This document shows, in pieces, positions 1-10,662 of a DNA stretch of 64,000 nt (position 1 is the stretch's first letter; every line of letters begins with the position of its first letter). A program made the translations under genes and the position numbers. The DNA is from Blattamonas nauphoetae (taxonomy: Eukaryota; Preaxostyla; Oxymonadida): assembly GCA_033064195.1 (NCBI GenBank), contig JARBJD010000019.1, positions 372,001-436,000 on the forward strand. The letters run 5' to 3'. The notes under the pieces are model-generated. The model was given only the letters and a program-made list of their open reading frames with translations, searched no databases and was not told the origin of the DNA.

Positions 1-533
1 TCGTTCGAAAATGCATCCAATAGTTGAGCGAATTCCCAAAAACTGTATGATGACGTAAGATCAGGAAAAGTGTCGCTGACGAGTCCACAGATTTGTTCGA
101 CCGTCTCGACACGGGATTGAAAGAGATGGACGGGCAGAACATGTGCAAGAATAAAATGGGTGATCACGATTCGGATTCAAACGGGCACTTGATAATGGCT
201 GAATCATTCGAGTTCTCTGAGACACAAAGGTGAATAATTCAAGGTTGCCAGCTTCGGTCGCTGGTGTCGAGCTGATTGGAGGTGCCGAGAGAGATGAGAT
301 GGTTTGGTAACATTTGCCGGTTTGTTGATATATGAAACAGAGTTTTGGACTGATTGGCCCCAATGTTGTTCACAGGTCATGCAGAAAACTCCAGTCCCAT
401 TGTCAAGCCAGAAAATCACCTCACTGGTCTCGGGGTCGCAGAAACTTTTTCGTGAAAGATGATCACGAAGGTGTTCGCGAGTGACAGAATGGGTTGATAG
501 AGATGGAGGAGAATCTTCGGAATGGTTCGACAT
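1..533 (-). mobile_element. BED/C2H2-finger transposase N terminus (hAT-like), partial
   Basis: The minus strand from the ATG at 533 encodes a Ser-rich leader and then a finger-like segment, with Cys-x2-Cys in VFCMTCEQHW followed about 28 residues later by His-x3-His and another His in HLSRHLQSARHQ. After it comes VITHFILAHVLPVHLFQS, which resembles the segment that follows BED fingers in hAT transposases. The frame runs off the left window edge, so most of the protein, including any catalytic domain, is outside. An in-frame TGA at 206-204 interrupts the frame; it could instead lie in a very short intron (a 27-nt GT-AG segment spans it and keeps frame). Family assignment rests on architecture only. 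It could also be a host BED-finger gene derived from a transposon. Confidence 0.45.
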
Positions 534-612
534 CTGAATATCGAATCGGAAGAATGTATAACCAGTTCGAAGACTCAAAAATGAAAAAATGGAGCAAAAA
601 CGATCAGCGCGG

Positions 613-864
613 CATCTACTCAAAAACACATTTTCAACCTTCTCCGTGATTTATTTGTCATTTCTCCGGATTCTCTTGAGGTATTTTTCTTGTTTTCAAA
701 AAACATGCATCCAAAGCGTCAAAGTGACGAAAAATGAGACTCCATCGCCTCCACCCACAGGGGTTTTGGAACCGGAGGCAATTATGGGTACAATACCTCA
801 TGAGAATCCGGAGAAATGACATATAAATCACGGAGAAGGTTGAAAATGTGTTTTTGAGTAAATG
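613..864. repeat. Small inverted-repeat (MITE-like) element
   Basis: Positions 613-684 and 793-864 are inverted copies of each other: 72-bp arms with about three mismatches around a spacer of about 108 bp. The arms contain CTCAAAAACACATTTTCAAC. No long reading frame lies inside. It sits just upstream of the BED-finger open frame and within transposon-derived sequence. I did not find a clear target-site duplication, so MITE is the likely but unproven class. Confidence 0.7.
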
Positions 865-959
865 GCAGCTTTTTTTTATGATATGTCCACATGGAACCGT
901 GGCACTCCTGAGGACACCTGAGACTGTGAATTTAGGAAAAAGAGTGATTAATCTTGATT

Positions 960-2888
960 TTATGTGAGGTGAAAAATTATTTTGAGTTTTTTTTCGACGT
1001 AGATTCGGTTTTTGCCACTCGTCAAAATGTCTTGATTGTGGATGTTGAACCGAAACTTACCGAAATTGATGAAATGGAACAAGAAGTTGAAAATTCGAAA
1101 CTTGTGGAGATTGAGGTAGAACGCTTCTAGATGGGCGAAGGATTCTGGGATGCGATGGAGGATCTTAAATCGAAGGAAGTCCATAACTTCGAGGCGATTA
1201 CAAAGAAGAATTAGCCCCAATAGGGAGAGATCTACTTCTGAGTGAATGATTTCGTCGAATGATGCGCTTTATTGATTCCGAGTTGGATTTTATGAGATGG
1301 ACGGAGGGCTTTACCGAATAGTAAGCTAGTGGCGAATTAAAAGTTGAATATTCGATGGAGAATGGGATTGTGATGTATTTGTCACAGTTCACATCTAAAA
1401 CATAATAGGCTCGGAGTTGGCCACTGATAAACCGAAGGGATAGGTAATCCTTAATCCATGCAATTGAGACGGATGGAAGAATATCCGATTCTGGAATTCT
1501 AACAATATCAAAAAAGTGATTTGGTTGGAGGTGACCAAAAGCTCTTTCGAGCTTGAAGAAATTGAGGAGGTCTGTGATGTTTAAAATATCGCGTTGGTGG
1601 ATTTGGTCGCGAACTGTACGAATCAATGTCCCAAATGCTCCAGCACAGATATTCTTTCCGTGTCCCTCATGGAAATAATTGAGTGTTGTGCTTTGATGAA
1701 GTGAAGATGAGGGTTGTCGGAAGAGGCAATTGTAATTGTTCACACGATTTCTGAAGTGAGGGCCGCAATCCGACCAAAAGTGAATTGTATGGAATTGTTT
1801 GAAGAGATTTGTGTGTCTTAGTTGTTATAAACAGAATGTGGTGAAACGGGCGTCGTGTGTGGTACATTCAGAAAAGGCATGAAAATATCTTTTAGCAAGG
1901 GTCCGATCTGAGTCGACAGACAGGAGAGTAAAGCACAAATGTGATATCTGTTGATTATTTTAAAATTGATGTGAAGCTTGGTTCTGGGTAATTGAAACTT
2001 TCCAAATCTCTTTCTAGTCATCCACCACAATTCCAGTTTCTGAGTCCAGATCGGCAAATATAGAATTGAAAGTCTTCCGTTGAATAGTGGCACATGTGAC
2101 ATGCATCTCTAAGGCTTTTTGTTCTGCAAGAAGGGCTGGCGGAATTCTTTCTGCCTTCTGTACGAGTGTGATGATGTCTCTATTGATCCTCTCCAGACGT
2201 TCACAGCGATTGCACACGTCCGTTCTTCGTTTTGTTCGGGTTAGTGAGCGGCAAGTTTTTCTGAATGTAGTTAAAGATATTTGGATGTTCGGATGGTCTT
2301 TGTGAAATTGAAGAAAGAGATCTTTGAGAGACCCTCGGTACATTCGTTGCTGCCAAGTCCATTCCAAGATGAAAGCTCGTGGATTGTTTGGGTTGCGATC
2401 AGGATCGATGAAGAGTTGATCAACAACAACCGTTTCGTCAAATTCAGGTTTGATTCTTTGTTTTGGACACTACCAGTTTCTGTCGTGTGATCCCTCAGCC
2501 ATTTCCAAAGAAGAAGTCTGTCAAATACAGAAGGAAGTCGTTGTAGTCGAGGTTTGGGGCACTGTTTCTCGATGTCCATATCACGTTCTTTTTTTAAGGC
2601 GATATGGTTGTCTCAGATCGTTCTTTGAAATTTGAAATCCAACTCGAATCAACTGTGAGAATGAAAATGATGGAAGAATGTGTTCAAACCATAAAGTTCC
2701 AGTTCAAGAGTATTGCGGACTCGAAGTCCATATTTTGAGCTCAAAATTGTATCCTCAAGAAGAGCATCAGGATATCCACCAGAGATCTGGCGAGCCGCTT
2801 GAAACAGGCATTCCGCCAGTTTACACTTCTCTGAAGTCGATTTGATGTCAAATGATGATGAGGTCATGATCGGCCCAAACAGAGACAT
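960..2888 (-). mobile_element. Decayed DDE-type transposase copy
   Basis: The minus strand carries scattered open stretches in several frames that line up, in the same order, with the fuller copy at 41692-43715. Matching blocks are RRTDVCNRCERLERI (about 2175-2230), a DD.KE.WKVSIT block (about 1990-2020), SDCGPHFRNR (about 1740-1775) and HEGHGKNICAGAFG (about 1640-1680). The SDCGPHF and HGK..C...FG blocks look like the acidic core of a DDE transposase. The copy has several frame changes and stops, so it is presumably inactive. I recognise the conserved blocks as transposase-like but cannot name the superfamily with certainty. A continuous stretch after the HGK block (down to about 1200) remains open. 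Confidence 0.6.
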
Positions 2889-3008
2889 TTGTCAAATTTT
2901 TGCCCAAATGCCACCCCTATACTGACAGCCTCATTCTGGAATTAGATGAAGAAAATGATGAGATAGTCGTGAAGTGAAAAAGAAGATAGATGAAATAAAA
3001 TCAACATA

Positions 3009-6000
3009 TTATTCGTCGGCGTCACAATCGTCCCATAATTCTGTGAATAGTTTTTCAGAAACATCCTCAACAATCGAGTCGAACCATGGGCCTTCAAAGG
3101 CAATATCCGTGCGAAGAAGAGCCCATGTATCCTCCATACTTTGTAGATCTCTGTCAAGCTGCCGAAAAACAGAATTCATCTCCTTTTCTGTGTCAAACCC
3201 GGAAAAGCCCGTTCCTCTCCCACATTTGGCTCTCATGATCAGACTGTTGGCACGCTCGCCATTCCAATCATCGAAATTGCATCCATCCAAACCATCCTGT
3301 CCAGCCACCATTTCCACAATATCGGTTAATTGCTCTTTTGGGATGTGGGTTGCCTGCGAGATTGGAAGAGGCAGCTTCCGAAACTTCTGTTGTCCCATCC
3401 TCACAAGACGAAACGGTGTCCCCTCCACCTGATTGTGGAGAGGAGTTGAGAGTGTGTGAATCATTCCATTCGGTTGGATGTGTCGTCCACTGTCCATCGG
3501 CGTGTATGACCCGATTTGGGCAACCGTCGAAGAGAAAGTCAATCCAAGCGCCGGCGCAGGTGAGAATGGATCGGCCAGTCTTCGAGAAGCAGGAGATCGG
3601 AAGGCTGTCAATGTTTGACCAAATATTTGAGGAGTGGTAATGTTGATTTTTGTTTGGTTGTCGTTTTGATATGGGTCGAGTGATTTCCCGCTTGCGATGG
3701 CGATGTGTGTGACGATCTGATGAATGAAGCGAGAGGAGTCGATAATGAAAGGAAGGAAGGAAGACGAAAGAGCAGAGACATCATCTGGTCTCAGACGCTC
3801 TTCTTCCTTCTTCATCTCTCCCAATGTCGTCCAGACGAGCTCGGGGAATGGTTGGATGGAGAGGCAATCGAGCGGAGAGAAGAGTGGGCCGATTGTGTAT
3901 GTGTCGATAATCTTGACGCTCTTCTCGTTCAGCTGGATTGGTTCTGTGTCGACTGGGGATGCCTGATCGATGAGATTGGTCCGCTCGTTCAGCATTTCAA
4001 CAAGTTTCCTTCTTTTCAAATCTGAAATCAACCATGTCCTGTCCTCTGCTGTCCGTTCCCGAATCTTCTTCATCCTCTCTTCAATCCGATCGATCCACTC
4101 CACAAACCAATCTCTGATCGCAGTCAGAATCGCTCGCTCGTTCCCGTTGAGCTGCAGGCCTTGTTGTTCCTGCTGTTCATCATCCTCCATTCCGATGAAG
4201 AGATCGCTTGTGACCTCCTTGCTCGTCCACTCAATCGACATCCGACCAGTTTCCAATGCTGTGTTGATGATCGACATGAACAGCGTTGAGAAGAGCGGAA
4301 ACGGAACCAACCCAACACGTTTAGCCTCGTCAGCAATCCCTTCAAGGGATGACAACTCATTTTCCATTCTCTGTCTTCGTGGAGTGTCCTTTGTGGGTGT
4401 GTTGTTCATCTGTCGTTTCAGTTTGAGCGTACTATCCAATTCGATTGAGATTCCGTCCTGCGATTTCCGAGTGAATCGAGCGATGACTGCTGGTGACAAC
4501 GTGTTGCTGATGTTGACTCGGAGCGACGAGGACTGTGGGGTGGACAGTGACATGGAGAGAGGGAGGGAGTTCCTGCCGAGTGTCGGTGAAGGTTGAGTGG
4601 CGGCGAGGAAGATGGGAGACGAGAGGACAGAGTGTCTGTTGATGAGCGGAGTCGACACATTCAACAAGTTCATCTCATCCTGCTCCTTATCCCCTTTCCA
4701 AGGCCCTGTATCATCAGATCGTGCTGATTCTTGTTCTTCTCGAATATCTTCCAGGCCAAGTCGAGAGATCTTTTCGGTGTGGAGGTGGTCGGCGAGGATG
4801 AGAAAGTTGTCCACATTCTGTCTCTTCCAAGCAACAATTCCATCCCAAATCGTGTCCACACAATGAGCACTGATCTGTCCGATGTCGATCAAGTCCCAAA
4901 GAATCGATTTTCTGACATGGGCCTCGTTGGAGACAAAGCTACGATTGTCATCTGAAGGGAAATGAAGAGAAGGAAAAACACACCCAATCCGATGAGTTGA
5001 TCGGGATCGAAACTTGAAGTTCGGCGAACGAGGAGGGGAATGTCGGAGATGTCGCTATCGTCTTCGAGGAAGGCTTGCTCTCCGTCATCATCCAGCGGCG
5101 AAGAACGCCCATCGTTTGGTGAGAGTTGGAGTTGTTCTGAGGTCTCTGCGTTTGATGCTCGGGAGTTGACTTCTTCACTTTCGGAAGGCACGTGCTCATC
5201 TTCCTCCCCCTTCTCTCTTTCTTCCCCTTCATTTTGGAGCTTTTCTTCCTCTTGTCTCACTCGCTCTTCCTCTTCCTTCCTGAGTCGTTCTTCCTCCTCT
5301 GCCTTTTCACGTTCAATCTGTTCCTCTTCTTCTTTCTGTCGGTGTTCTTCTTCCTCGCTCAGTTGATCCTCTTCCTCCTGTTTCAATCGTGCCTCTTCTT
5401 CTGCTTTTTCCTGTGCCATTCTTTCGTCCTCTTGTCTCTGCTGTTCCTCTCGTTCCTTTTGAAGTCGTTCCTCTTCTTCTTCTCTTGCTCGATCTTCTTC
5501 CTCCTTTCTTCTTCTCTCCTCTTCCTCTCTCAATCTCTCCTCCTTCTGAACTCGTGACATCCTGTCAATTTCGAGTGAGTTGATTGTTTCAACAATTCTG
5601 TTTCTGAGGAGTGTCAGTTCCTTCTCGCTTCCAACCAGAATCATGTTGTGTTGTGTGCCGACCAGCTCGTCCTGGTTCCGAACTTGCATGACACCCAAGT
5701 CTCGTCGGAAGAGGGTCTGCTTCAGACGAGGGATGGTGCGGAAGGTGGGGTGGGATGGGGTGAAGATGGCGTCGTGTTTGGTGTTCACTGAAAACAGAAG
5801 AGGGAAGGTTGTTGTGTTTGTTTTTGAGAGTGTGAGATGAGCAGTTTTGTGTGGCAGGCTCTGCATCATCGCCAACACGACATCCGAAAACGAAGAGACA
5901 AATGAATGTGAGGTTGTGTAAAGAAGAGGGAAGAAACAATGAAGAATGAGGAGTGGCTCAGTCTGCTGTTTGATGAACTTTGAAAAGTGTTTGTGCTGGT

Positions 6001-9000
6001 TGATCACCTCTTCCGACACAACAGCAAACGAATCGTTGAAGAAGTAGAGCATCAGCTTGAAGTCCTTCTTCACGGCGATCGGGCTCTTCATCACTTGTGC
6101 CAGCACGCCCTTCATTTTGTTCTCGTCTGCGCTGTCTTTCGACTCGTCGTCGGCCTTCGCCGGAATCGAGACGTATCCAATCAGCGGCATCTTGCCAATC
6201 AGACGGCGAGTGGGAGTGATGATCAGATCCGCCTCGATCAGCTCTTTCTCGTCCACACCCTGCTTCAGCTGCCACTTCTTCATCCCCTCGAAGAAGTTCA
6301 GCACGCCCATCCTCTCCGCACTCTCAAAGCACGTCGAGTTCACACTCTCCGCCAGCTCCCCAATCGACGCGAGTGCCTTCTCGATCTCAGCGTATTGCGT
6401 GTCCTCGCGGTCGGTGTACTTGAGAAGCTGCTCCAACAGCATCTTGTACCGCGGCAGGCGCTGGACGGGAAGGATCAGGAACGACTCAATCGGGAAGTTC
6501 TCGCTTTTCGGGTTGTTCGAACACGTTTTGAAGAAGGTGCACAGCTTCTTGCTCTTCTTCTTCGCCTGTTCGAGCGTGGCCATCGCGCGGGGGTAGTTGT
6601 TGACGTACGGTTTGTAGCAGTTCAGATACGCCGCCATCTGCGTGATCACCGGCCCGATCGTGTCGCCGCCCTTCTTCTCGACGCACTCGGTCAGCTCCGA
6701 CAGCAGCACTGTGTTTGTGTTGAGGATTGTTGAGATGGGTCCGAAGATCGATTTGAGTTGGTCGTCGCTGATTCCGAGCTCGTCTTTCTGTTTTCGACAC
6801 GGCTCAACGAAGACAGACACAAACACAGACAGCTGCGAGACGTAAGTTCGCTCCGTCGACAGAATCTCGTTCAGCACGTTCAGTCGGAGCGAGGGCGGCT
6901 GGCGGTGGGAGGCGGGCGAGGCGTGTGAGGAGATGTCTGGCGACGGGACGGGCTCGGTGGAGGTTTCGAGAGGAAGGGAGGAGTCGGAGGGGACGACTGA
7001 GGCTGACTCGAGTTGGTCGGTTGATGGTTCATGTGATTGGTCTTCGGCAGCTCTCCTGAGTCGTTCATCCTCTCCTTCCTTTCGGATCCTCTCTTCCTCT
7101 TCTCTTTGTTGCCGTTCTTCTTCTGCTTGTTCTCGAGTGACTCTTTCTTCTTCATCCTTCTTCAGTCTCTCCTCTTCCTCTGCTTTCATTCGAGACAGCA
7201 CTTCTTCCTCTTCTTTTAGTTTCAGCCTCTCTTCTTCTCTTCTCAATCTCTCCTCTTCCTCCTTTCTCAGTCTCTCGTCTTCTTCAGCTTTTTTTCGAGC
7301 AATGCGTTCTTCTTCCATCTTCACTCTTTCCTCATCTTCCTTCCGAAGTCTCTCCTCCTCCTTTTGGATTCGTTCCTCTTCCTTTTTTCGCACCCTCTCT
7401 TCTTCCTCTTGCTGCACTCGCTCTTCCTCTTCTTTCCTGATTCGTTCCTCTTCTTCTGCTTTCTCTTGAGCAAGTCTGTCTTCCGCTTCCCGACGCTTCC
7501 TTTCTTCTTCATCCTTGCTGTGTCGTTCTTCCTCCTCTGCCTTTTCGCGTGCAATTCGTTCTTCTTCTTCCCTTTGCAGGCGCTCTTGTTCTTCTTGTCG
7601 CATTCGCTCTTCCTCCTGTTTCAAACGTGCCTCTTCTTCTGCCTTTTCCTTTTCCATTCTTACGTCCTCTTGTCTTTGCTGTTCCTCTCGTTCTTTTCTC
7701 AGGCGTTCCTCTTCTTCCTCTCTTGCTCGCTCCTCCTCCTTCTTCCTTCTTCTCTTCTCTTCTTGTTTCAGTCTCTCTTCCTCCTCTCGTCTCAATCTTA
7801 CCTCTTCTTCTGCCTTCCTGGCTTGTTCTTCTTGTTCCGCTTTCTCCCGTGCGAGCCTCTCTTCCTCCTCCTTCCTCAGCCTTTCCTCTTCCTCCGCTTT
7901 CGATCGAGCCAGTTGCTCTTCTTCCTTTCGGAGTCTTTCTTCTTCTGCTTCTTTTTCTTGGGCAGGTCGCTCTTCTTCTTCTTCTTTTCTGAGTCTTTCT
8001 TCTTCCTTCCGCTTTCTTTCTTCCTCCTTCGCTTTCTTCCTGAGCACTTTCTTTTGCTCTTTGCTGCTTCTCTCCTGTTCTTTCTGCTGTCTTTTTTCTT
8101 CTTCCTTGCGCTTCTTCTTTTCTTCTTCATCTGCCTTCATTCGGGAATACCTCTCCTCCCGCTGTGTCTGCAGTTCCTCTGCTTGCTTCAGTTTTTCCAC
8201 TTCCTGTTTTAGTCGTTCTTTCTCTTCATTCATCTTCCTCTTTTCTTCTTCCATTTTGGCTCCTTCTTCCGTCCAAATCTTCAATCTCTCCTCTTCCTCA
8301 CTCTGAATGCGTTCAATCTCCTTTCTCAACCGATCTGTCTCGTCCTTCCATCTTCTTTCTTCTTCCTCCCTCCTTTTCTCCTCTCGTTGACAATGCTCTT
8401 CCATTTTCTTCCGAAACGTCTCGTCCAGTCGATCTCGCTCAGCTTCCAGATGTCTGTTCAGCTGGTCGGTCATCTCCTTCTCCTTCGCAACGAACTCTTC
8501 CCCGAGTCGACGTCGTTCTTCTTCAAATTGCCTCGACTGCTTCTCGAGGAGCGCTCTGGCTTCCTGTTTCTCTGCTTCATCATTCTTCTTTCGACTCTCC
8601 CATTCCTCTTCAGTTTTTGCGAGTCTTTCCATTTGTTTCCTCATCCGCTCCATTTCGAGTGCCATTTGTTCATGTTCCTTTTCCTTCCGCGCACTCTCTT
8701 CCGATCGGAGTCGCTGATCTTCATCCAACTTCCGTTCCCATTCCAATTGTGTCTTCCGCACTTTCTCCATCTCTTTCAGAAGCTGGTCTCTGTCCGCTTG
8801 GAGTTGTCTCTTCTCTTCCTCCAGGAGATCACGAGCAGTGGCAAGCTCGAGTTCGATCCGATGCTTTGTGTCGGATTCTGCTCTTCGTGCTTCTTCCTCT
8901 TGTCTCATTCTCTCCTGCTGTTCGATAAGATGTGTGTCGCTTTCTTTCTTTCGAAGTCGCTCCTCTGTCTCTTTCCTGGTTCGTTCATCCTCTTCATCTT

Positions 9001-10390
9001 TCTCTCGTGTGAGTCGGTCAGCTTCATCTTTCTCCTTCTGTTTCGCTTCTTCTTCTGCCAGCTTTCTTCTGACTTCTTCCTCTTGTTTTGAACTTCGGCC
9101 ATCATCTTCCGTTTTCTGAGTTTGTCTTTCTTCCTCCACTTTCCTCCTTTCTTTTTCTTTAAGCCTCCTGGTTTCTTCATTCCTTTTCTCAGAATCTTCC
9201 TCTTTCTCAAAACTGGCTTTTTGTGGTTCCCGTTTGGACACGTCGAACAGTGACGAGGCACCAGGCTCAGTTTCAACATGAGGAACATCGTTTTTTCGAA
9301 CATCTTTTTGTTCAGTCGCCACTCCCTTCTGATCGTCTGAAAGGCGACATGGAACAGTTGAAGACGTGTTTGAAAGTTGATATGATGCATCGTTGAACGA
9401 AACGATTGGACGTTGGCGCTGCTGATGTGTTTTTCGTTTGGATTGAGATTCGTTCATTTCAGGATGGCGATTGTAAACAGAAGGCAGAGAAACAATTTGT
9501 TTGATGTGATTATCCATGCTGATTGATTCATGAGGTTCAATTTCAAGCGACAAAGAAACTTGTTTCGAAGGAAGTTCGCCAGATTGTTTGTTGAATCTGG
9601 GCGTGTCTGTGAAGCCAATTTCATTCGATATAGACGTCGAAGTGTCTCTATGAACATGTTTTTGGTTGGATTTCATGGGAGAATTGTGGTCTTTTCCCTT
9701 CTTTGGCGAGTGAGATCGTGAGACATTTCTCGGCTTTGATTTGGAAGAAGATGAACGTGAAAATGTCTGTCGTCTCGAAAAACCACCTAAACGTGTGTTT
9801 TTCTTTGATGAGATATGCTTTGGTGGGCTTTCACGGGCAGAAGATTCCATACGGATAGAGTTTTCGTAGGAGTCGTCAATTACTCTGGAATTTTCATGAT
9901 TAGCCTGAGAAGATGGTGAACTATCACATGGAGGGATTCTTTCTTCTGATGTTCGTGGTCTCTTGTGTTTTTCTTTCGTCTTCGGAGAGTTTTGATCGTG
10001 TTGTTTTGATGGACTGGCCTTTCTGGTCTTTGGGGGAGTATTGACCATAAATGTTTCAGGATCTGATAATATAGCACTCCTTTTCCTGGGCGGTGTGGAA
10101 GTTGATGTCGGAATCGCTTCAACATTTGAAGTTGACTCAAATTGCGACAGTTGAGTTTCATTCAATGGATCACTTTTCTTTGGAGGCATCAGTGGACTTT
10201 TTCGGCAGTTTTGTCGGAGTACATCGCTGTATGCTGCTAGGAGCTGCAGTGATGTTTCCCGCTTCTTTCTTTGGGCAGCTTTTTCCTTTTTGTCTTTGTT
10301 AAGGTCTTGATATGCTTTTCTTGCGCGGATTCGTTGTTGTTTCTCCTTTTCCTTAGCAGATAGTTCAGGAGGCGGCGGTCTAACATTCAT
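3009..10390 (-). CDS. RhoGEF (DH-PH) protein within very long coiled coil
   Basis: Two exons (10390-4984 and 4951-3009) joined over a 32-nt GT-AG intron (4983-4952) give 2449 residues. The start is the ATG at 10390. Residues 1-380 are basic and Ser-rich, and about 390-1115 are dense E/K/R coiled coil. About 1165-1345 is a Dbl-homology domain: LNEILSTERTYVSQL matches its first conserved helix and LPVQRLPRYKMLLEQL is the signature of its third. A PH-like region follows (about 1365-1605), then a second coiled coil (about 1610-1760) and a 650-residue C-terminal part without a recognised domain. DH-PH proteins load GTP onto Rho-family GTPases at membranes or the cortex. The GEF role is a family inference; the coiled coil suggests a scaffold or cytoskeletal site. 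Part of the coil is shared at DNA level with the gene at 52970-58179. The PH part contains a loop rich in Ser/Thr that could hide another small intron. Confidence 0.85.
7533..7716 (-). repeat. 184-bp tract identical to 55806-55989
   Basis: By reading the two stretches side by side I find no difference over 184 bp, in the same orientation, between this part of the RhoGEF coiled coil and the coiled-coil gene 48,273 bp away. The shared peptide includes QRQEDVRMEKEKAEEEARLK. Flanking sequence to about 7840 remains similar but carries substitutions. Synonymous sites are also identical, so this is copied DNA and not merely a similar charged peptide. Confidence 0.85.
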
Positions 10391-10662
10391 AATGTTCAAT
10401 TCGCACCGAAAAGAGAAAAATGAATTCTTTTGGCAAAAGTGATCCTAATTAAGGATAATTCCTTCTAGGGACCACACAATGTGAAGTACGGTTGAATCTG
10501 TCAGGAAAGGCAGCCTGTGATGAAATTCCTCCTTTTGAGTGTGGATTGAGATCTAACCCACAACAAAATGGGAATCTTTGAAAAGAATCAAAAAGAACTG
10601 ATCAAAATGTGTGAAATGCTTCAAGAATGTGTCCACATGTAGACGGCTATAAATAAAAAATA

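Noticed and set aside
5192-9120. Long plus-strand frames rich in Leu, Phe and Ser opposite the RhoGEF coil
   Set aside because: They are the antisense of Glu/Lys/Arg codons; composition and position follow the real minus-strand gene exactly.
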